The notes under the pieces were generated by a model. That model was not told the origin of the DNA and did no database searches. It worked only from the letters and a program-made list of their open reading frames with translations. A stretch of DNA of 64,000 nt from Plantago elongata (taxonomy: Eukaryota > Streptophyta > Magnoliopsida > Lamiales > Plantaginaceae), in assembly GCA_036897095.1 (NCBI GenBank), contig JAYMSP010000086.1, positions 1 to 64,000 on the forward strand, read 5' to 3'. Positions 60,276 to 64,000 of this stretch are shown here, in pieces; the stretch's first letter is position 1; the number at the start of each line of letters is the position of its first letter. A program made the translations under genes and the position numbers.

Positions 60276-61734
60276 TCAATAGTCCTAACTATTACTATGA
60301 TCCTGTGTGATTTGGTAAATTGAAGTTGGAGTATAAAAAGTTCATATTCTACACTGTTATACATAATTTATACCATAATAATAGTCCTAATCAAATCTGT
60401 GATATAATTTGGTAATTTGAAAACAGAGTATAAAAAGTTAATTTCGCATCCAGCGCAATAATATAATGGTAATAATAGTAGTCATAAATTAATGGTGACG
60501 TGTTGTGTGACATGATCATTGCGAAGTTTAGAATGATGATTGTTTGATAATCGTAACTAGCTAGGGTATTCTCTTCTTAACTCTATAGGTGTGCCGCCAT
60601 GAATGTGTAATTTTTCAACATGCGCGAGCTACCAATATATGTAGGGGCCGGATTATATATAAGAATTTCTCAAGGGTTCGGGGATAAAATTATAAATTTT
60701 TCCATAAATTACTATGAAAAGAATAATAGTCCCACCAAACCCCTTAATTCTGCTCTTGAATGTGTACACTGTAAGAAACAAGAAGGTTTGTAATAAGTTG
60801 AGTCAAAATTAGTATGTGTCCTAATTGCAGGTATCTAGAGTAAATACAAATTTATATTGTTAAAAAAAATTAATACTATTAATCAAAATATTTATATATC
60901 GGCATTTTTTTTAATATTACAAGATTACTTATTTCGTAAACAATATTTATAAAAACCAATTAAGCACATCTGGACCTGGCGTTCGGGTCATTTGGATCGG
61001 GTTTGGGTTAACCCATTCAGGTCGAAAGATATTCAGGTCAATTTTTGGGCCAGATTCGGATCGGGTTCGGGTCTTGAACGATTCGGGTCGCTTTTCGAGT
61101 TAGATCACTTTATATTCGAGTTCGGGTCCTTTCGAATTATTTATCTTTTGAATTGTTTTGGGTTGAATATTTTCGGATTCAGGTATTATTCGGGTTTGGG
61201 TCATATCGAATACAAAATATTTCATATTATTTCGGGTCGGGTCTATTCGGATATGGGTGTTTTCAGGATCCAAATATTTTTTCAATTATAAATCTTCATG
61301 TAATATTGAATAGAATTATTTCATAAATCAAAAATCGATTTGAAGTGCGTCTTCACCTTGATTATAATAATTTGTTTCATTTTTGCTCGGTTTAATAGTA
61401 TTAAGTATAATATGTGATCAATTGTGTCATTTTTCAATTGAATCTGACTTTAGTCTTTTTATATAAGGATTTTGTTTATGTAAATATATTTAGTTAATTA
61501 CTTGGTTTGTTTGCTGAAAAGAACAACTTTTGAGACACAAGCCTTAAGTATACTATATGATGATCAAATTGAAGTTAAAACAATTTTTTTATAAATACAT
61601 ACTAATTTATGAATAATCAAAGAAGTCAAATATATAAGCAAGAATTATAATGAGACATCAAATAAAGTAAAAATAAATGGGTGACTCGTCAAAGTAAAGA
61701 TATGTCATATATAGATCAATAATTAGTTATGACT
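60276..61734. other. Intergenic with two repeat tracts
   Basis: A unit of about 100 bp is repeated twice at about 60282-60480 (TAGTCCTAA, GTGAT, TTTGGTAA and GAGTATAAAAAGTT blocks in the same order). A degenerate TTCGGGT-rich tract lies at 60975-61270. No gene is seen. Confidence 0.55.
60975..61270 (+). repeat. Degenerate TTCGGGT/TCGGGTT tandem repeat
   Basis: About 300 bp dominated by variants of TTCGGGTC and GGGTTCGGGT at short, irregular spacing. It creates an artificial open frame (60992-61291). Not a telomere repeat, although G-rich on one strand. Confidence 0.75.
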
Positions 61735-62674
61735 CACTACAAGAATGTTGACATATGCTGATGAAATTTAACGACGGACAAGGGCCGTTGTTATGTAGCG
61801 ATGAATCGCTACTTAATAATGACGGATATTGTCCGTCATTAAGTGTAACGACGGATGTCTTAATCTGTCGTGACATTACGGTGGATAGTATTTCATTAGG
61901 CTAACGACGGATAGCACTATCCGTCGTTAGACTGTTATAAACAGACTGGGCAGTGGCCTTTCTCCCCGATTCCGCCACTGCCTCCTCTCTTCTCCTCCTC
62001 TTCGAAACCCTTCCCCCAATTTTAAACTCCGACGAAAACGATGACCACTTGGTAGCATTTCGAAGCTCGTCAAAGGCTAAGGTCATTTCATCTGTCAATT
62101 TCAAGTTTCAATCGCTAATTTCACCAGATTTGAGGTATTTTGGCTAACCCTTAATTCTTCAAATTTGGAAATTTTGTTTAATTGAATTAGTTGGAGAAAT
62201 TGCATGTTTATATGAAGTTTGTAGTGGTTTGTTTAGTTCATATTAGGTATGAATTTAGTGATGTAGAATTGATATGTGTATGAAGAAATTAGTACCTAAA
62301 TTAGTTGAATTTAGTATATTCGTATATGTTATAGGAATTAAGATTATGTCAAAGATTTAGTTTAGTTTTATGAGACATTCATTTGTTTGAAGTGTTTGGT
62401 AATTATGTTAATTTAGACTAAGTTGATTAATTGTATGTTTATGGGAGTATACTATGTAGTTCAAATTTGAATAATTGAATATTTATGTTAATTAGTATTC
62501 ATGTTAAGTTATCCGTCGTAGTAGTTTTGAGACCGTTTGATGAATATATTTGTAAAATATTTTTGTATTTAAAATTTGTAGAAGGTTTTAGGGCGAATTA
62601 TACATAATAAATTGGAATGTAGTTGAAATTTAGTAAGACCTAATAAACTTAGATGTGTCAGGTTAAATGTTAGT

Positions 62675-62958
62675 GTGATATGTTAGCCATCATATTTGGG
62701 TGATATGTTAGTCACCATATATGTTAGTAAATTGTAGGACTGTTTGCATGTGTGATATGTTAGCCACTGAACTTGGGTGATATGTTAGTCACCATTTTTG
62801 TTTGTAAAAATTGTAGGACTGTTTGCATGTGTGGTATGTTAGCCGTTGAACTTGGGTGACATGTTAGTCACCATTTGTTTTGTAAATTGTATGACTTTTT
62901 GCATGTGTAGTATGTTAGCCACTGAACAGGGTGATATGTTAGTCACCGTTTGTGAATT
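62675..62958. repeat. Minisatellite inside the CACTA element, about 77-bp unit
   Basis: Units start at about 62675, 62752, 62831 and 62907 (periods 77, 79 and 76). Each contains TATGTTAGCC, then TATGTTAGTCACC, and ends ...GTTTGCATGT. The last copy is partial. Each unit itself has two TGTTAG(C/T)CAC half-repeats. Non-coding. Confidence 0.85.
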
Positions 62959-63123
62959 GATTCAAATCGTTCAAGTTGTATGTTATTTGTATGATAGCCA
63001 TTTGAATTGATGATTTGTTTGTATAAAATTGATGTAGAAAAGTTGTACATACCCAATCCAATGGTGAGTTCGACATGCCTTGTTTTTAGCGTCTAGGTCA
63101 AAACCAGTACAAAAATCCACGAC

Positions 63124-63993
63124 ATGAAGAGATGCCGGCCTAAGAAGCCAGATCACTTGACTCCTGAACAATGGGAAAAGTGGGACACGTACTGGCGTGG
63201 TACCTTTGTGCAAGACACATCTTTTTACAAGAATTAACAGAACAGGCTAATTGAGCCGCGAGATGGTGGGGGCACCGCCAGGCCTCACTACGGGTCTCGT
63301 GCTGTTGTTACAGATGAGGTGATTTCGGTGAGTATTGTATTATTTTTACTTCAATCTCGTAATTTATAGATTTGTTTGAATATTTACACATACATGATGA
63401 ATTCACAAATTAACGATTATACATTATGAATGTTTGTCCAGCAACTGGCTAACGAACTGCGGACACTCCTTCAAAAGATGGCTAAGGGAAAGTCGAAGGG
63501 AGGTGTTTGGGTAGACGAGAGGGCAGAGCAGATTGTGGTACAATCCTTTCTTTATAGTTCCATACTTATTTTTTTCATTTGTACTATAGCAAAATAGATG
63601 AAATGCTTATACTAGTATTTTAGTTCATATGAATATTCTAAATATTGCAGACTGAGGTGCAGAAGAGGATCGCTGAGAAGACGGAGACTGAGGAGTTGTC
63701 CATTGATCAGCAGGACTGTATCTTCCTAGAGGTGAACCCACCAGACGAGAAAGGTCGAGTTCATAGAGTCGGGAGTCTAGCTAGGGAAGAAACGTGCGGC
63801 TAGCTTCTCCATTGGCCAGTCATCCTCATCGAAGCCAGTTGGTCGCCATTACACTCAGCACAAGGTCGATGAGATAGTCACTCCTCTACAACTTGAGATT
63901 GATAATCTGCATACCAAGTTCGAAACACACGAGGCTAAAGTAGAGCGAGAGATGGCTGAGATGAGAAAGATGATGGAGTTCATGAGCCAGTGA
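63124..63993 (+). pseudogene. En/Spm (Ptta / Transposase_24-like) protein, damaged, 3 exons visible
   Basis: Three exon-like blocks keep phase across canonical introns: 63124-63327 (MKRCRPKKPDHLTPEQWEKW), 63442-63537 (GKSKGGVWVDERAEQIV) and from 63651 (TEVQKRIAEKTETEELSIDQ, then GRVHRVGSL). A coiled-coil tail follows (THKF/ETHEAKVEREMAEMRKMM region), ending at a stop at 63991-63993. These are the GS...WVD.RAE and GRV.G.GSLGK-type blocks of plant En/Spm accessory proteins. An in-frame TAA sits near 63234 and the frame changes near 63780, where CTAG is doubled. Part of the CACTA element starting at 61735; upstream exons are unclear. Confidence 0.75.
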
Positions 63994-64000
63994 AGCCGTC

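Larger units (their letters stand above)
61735..64000 (+). mobile_element. CACTA (En/Spm) transposon, left part, running off the window
   Basis: The terminal inverted repeat CACTACAAGAA starts at 61735, preceded by ACT (possible 3-bp target duplication). Subterminal repeats of (A)CGACGGAT in both orientations fill the next 200 bp (for example 61787, 61850 and 61903-61929), the expected transposase-binding array. A leader with coding-like sequence (MAFLPDSATASS, 61953), a 77-bp minisatellite (62675-62958) and En/Spm-type protein exons (63124-63993) follow. The right end is outside the window. In-frame stops show that at least this coding part is damaged. Confidence 0.88.

Noticed and set aside
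60992-61291. 99-codon frame in the TTCGGGT tract
   Set aside because: A by-product of the degenerate repeat; composition and both-strand openness argue against coding.

Overview
The window is nuclear DNA of a flowering plant, most likely a core eudicot. Genes are interrupted by GT-AG introns, intergenic DNA is very AT-rich, and the families (MIKC* MADS, CYP81, FORKED-like, LIFEGUARD, PIP-like peptide) are plant-specific or plant-typical. Species or order cannot be fixed from the sequence. There are no operons, CRISPR arrays or other prokaryotic features.

Layout. 0.8-2.1 kb: a two-exon 2-oxoglutarate/Fe(II) oxygenase-like gene. 5.8 kb: a tRNA-Glu(UUC) gene. 7.6-11.8 kb: a seven-exon FORKED/VAN3-binding-like gene (DUF828 plus plant PH domain). 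12.0-18.8 kb: a tandem array of LIFEGUARD/Bax-inhibitor-like genes on the minus strand, built as a repeated unit of one intact gene plus one degenerate copy; the second unit carries a small inverted-repeat insertion in an intron and a copia-type fossil inside its pseudogene. 18.8-30 kb: a gene-poor stretch with a microsatellite, two large fold-back repeats, a 3.0-kb solo LTR with perfect 5-bp target duplications, and a MITE. 30.0-32.3 kb: a ten-exon MIKC* MADS-box gene. 33.1-42.7 kb: two CYP81-type cytochrome P450 genes in the same orientation, split by a Helitron that is itself interrupted by a copia-type fossil. 43.6-44.8 kb (minus): a secreted SASA-domain carbohydrate esterase. 45.8-51.8 kb (minus): a ten-exon MRG chromatin reader. 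53.4-53.7 kb (minus): a 90-residue PIP-like secreted peptide precursor. 52-64 kb: a LINE RNase H fragment, a second Helitron helicase fragment, a broken copia element, and the start of a CACTA (En/Spm) transposon that runs off the window end.

The genes form no shared pathway. The only locally related sets are the LIFEGUARD tandem array (endoplasmic-reticulum membrane cell-death suppressors) and the CYP81 pair. I found no convincing wholly new system. The strongest leads are a CYP81-like P450 with changed oxygen-activation and heme-loop residues, the gene-plus-pseudogene LIFEGUARD unit, and the small peptide precursor with two possible PIP motifs.

Exon boundaries were read by eye from splice consensus, reading-frame continuity and family similarity. 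No database search was possible.
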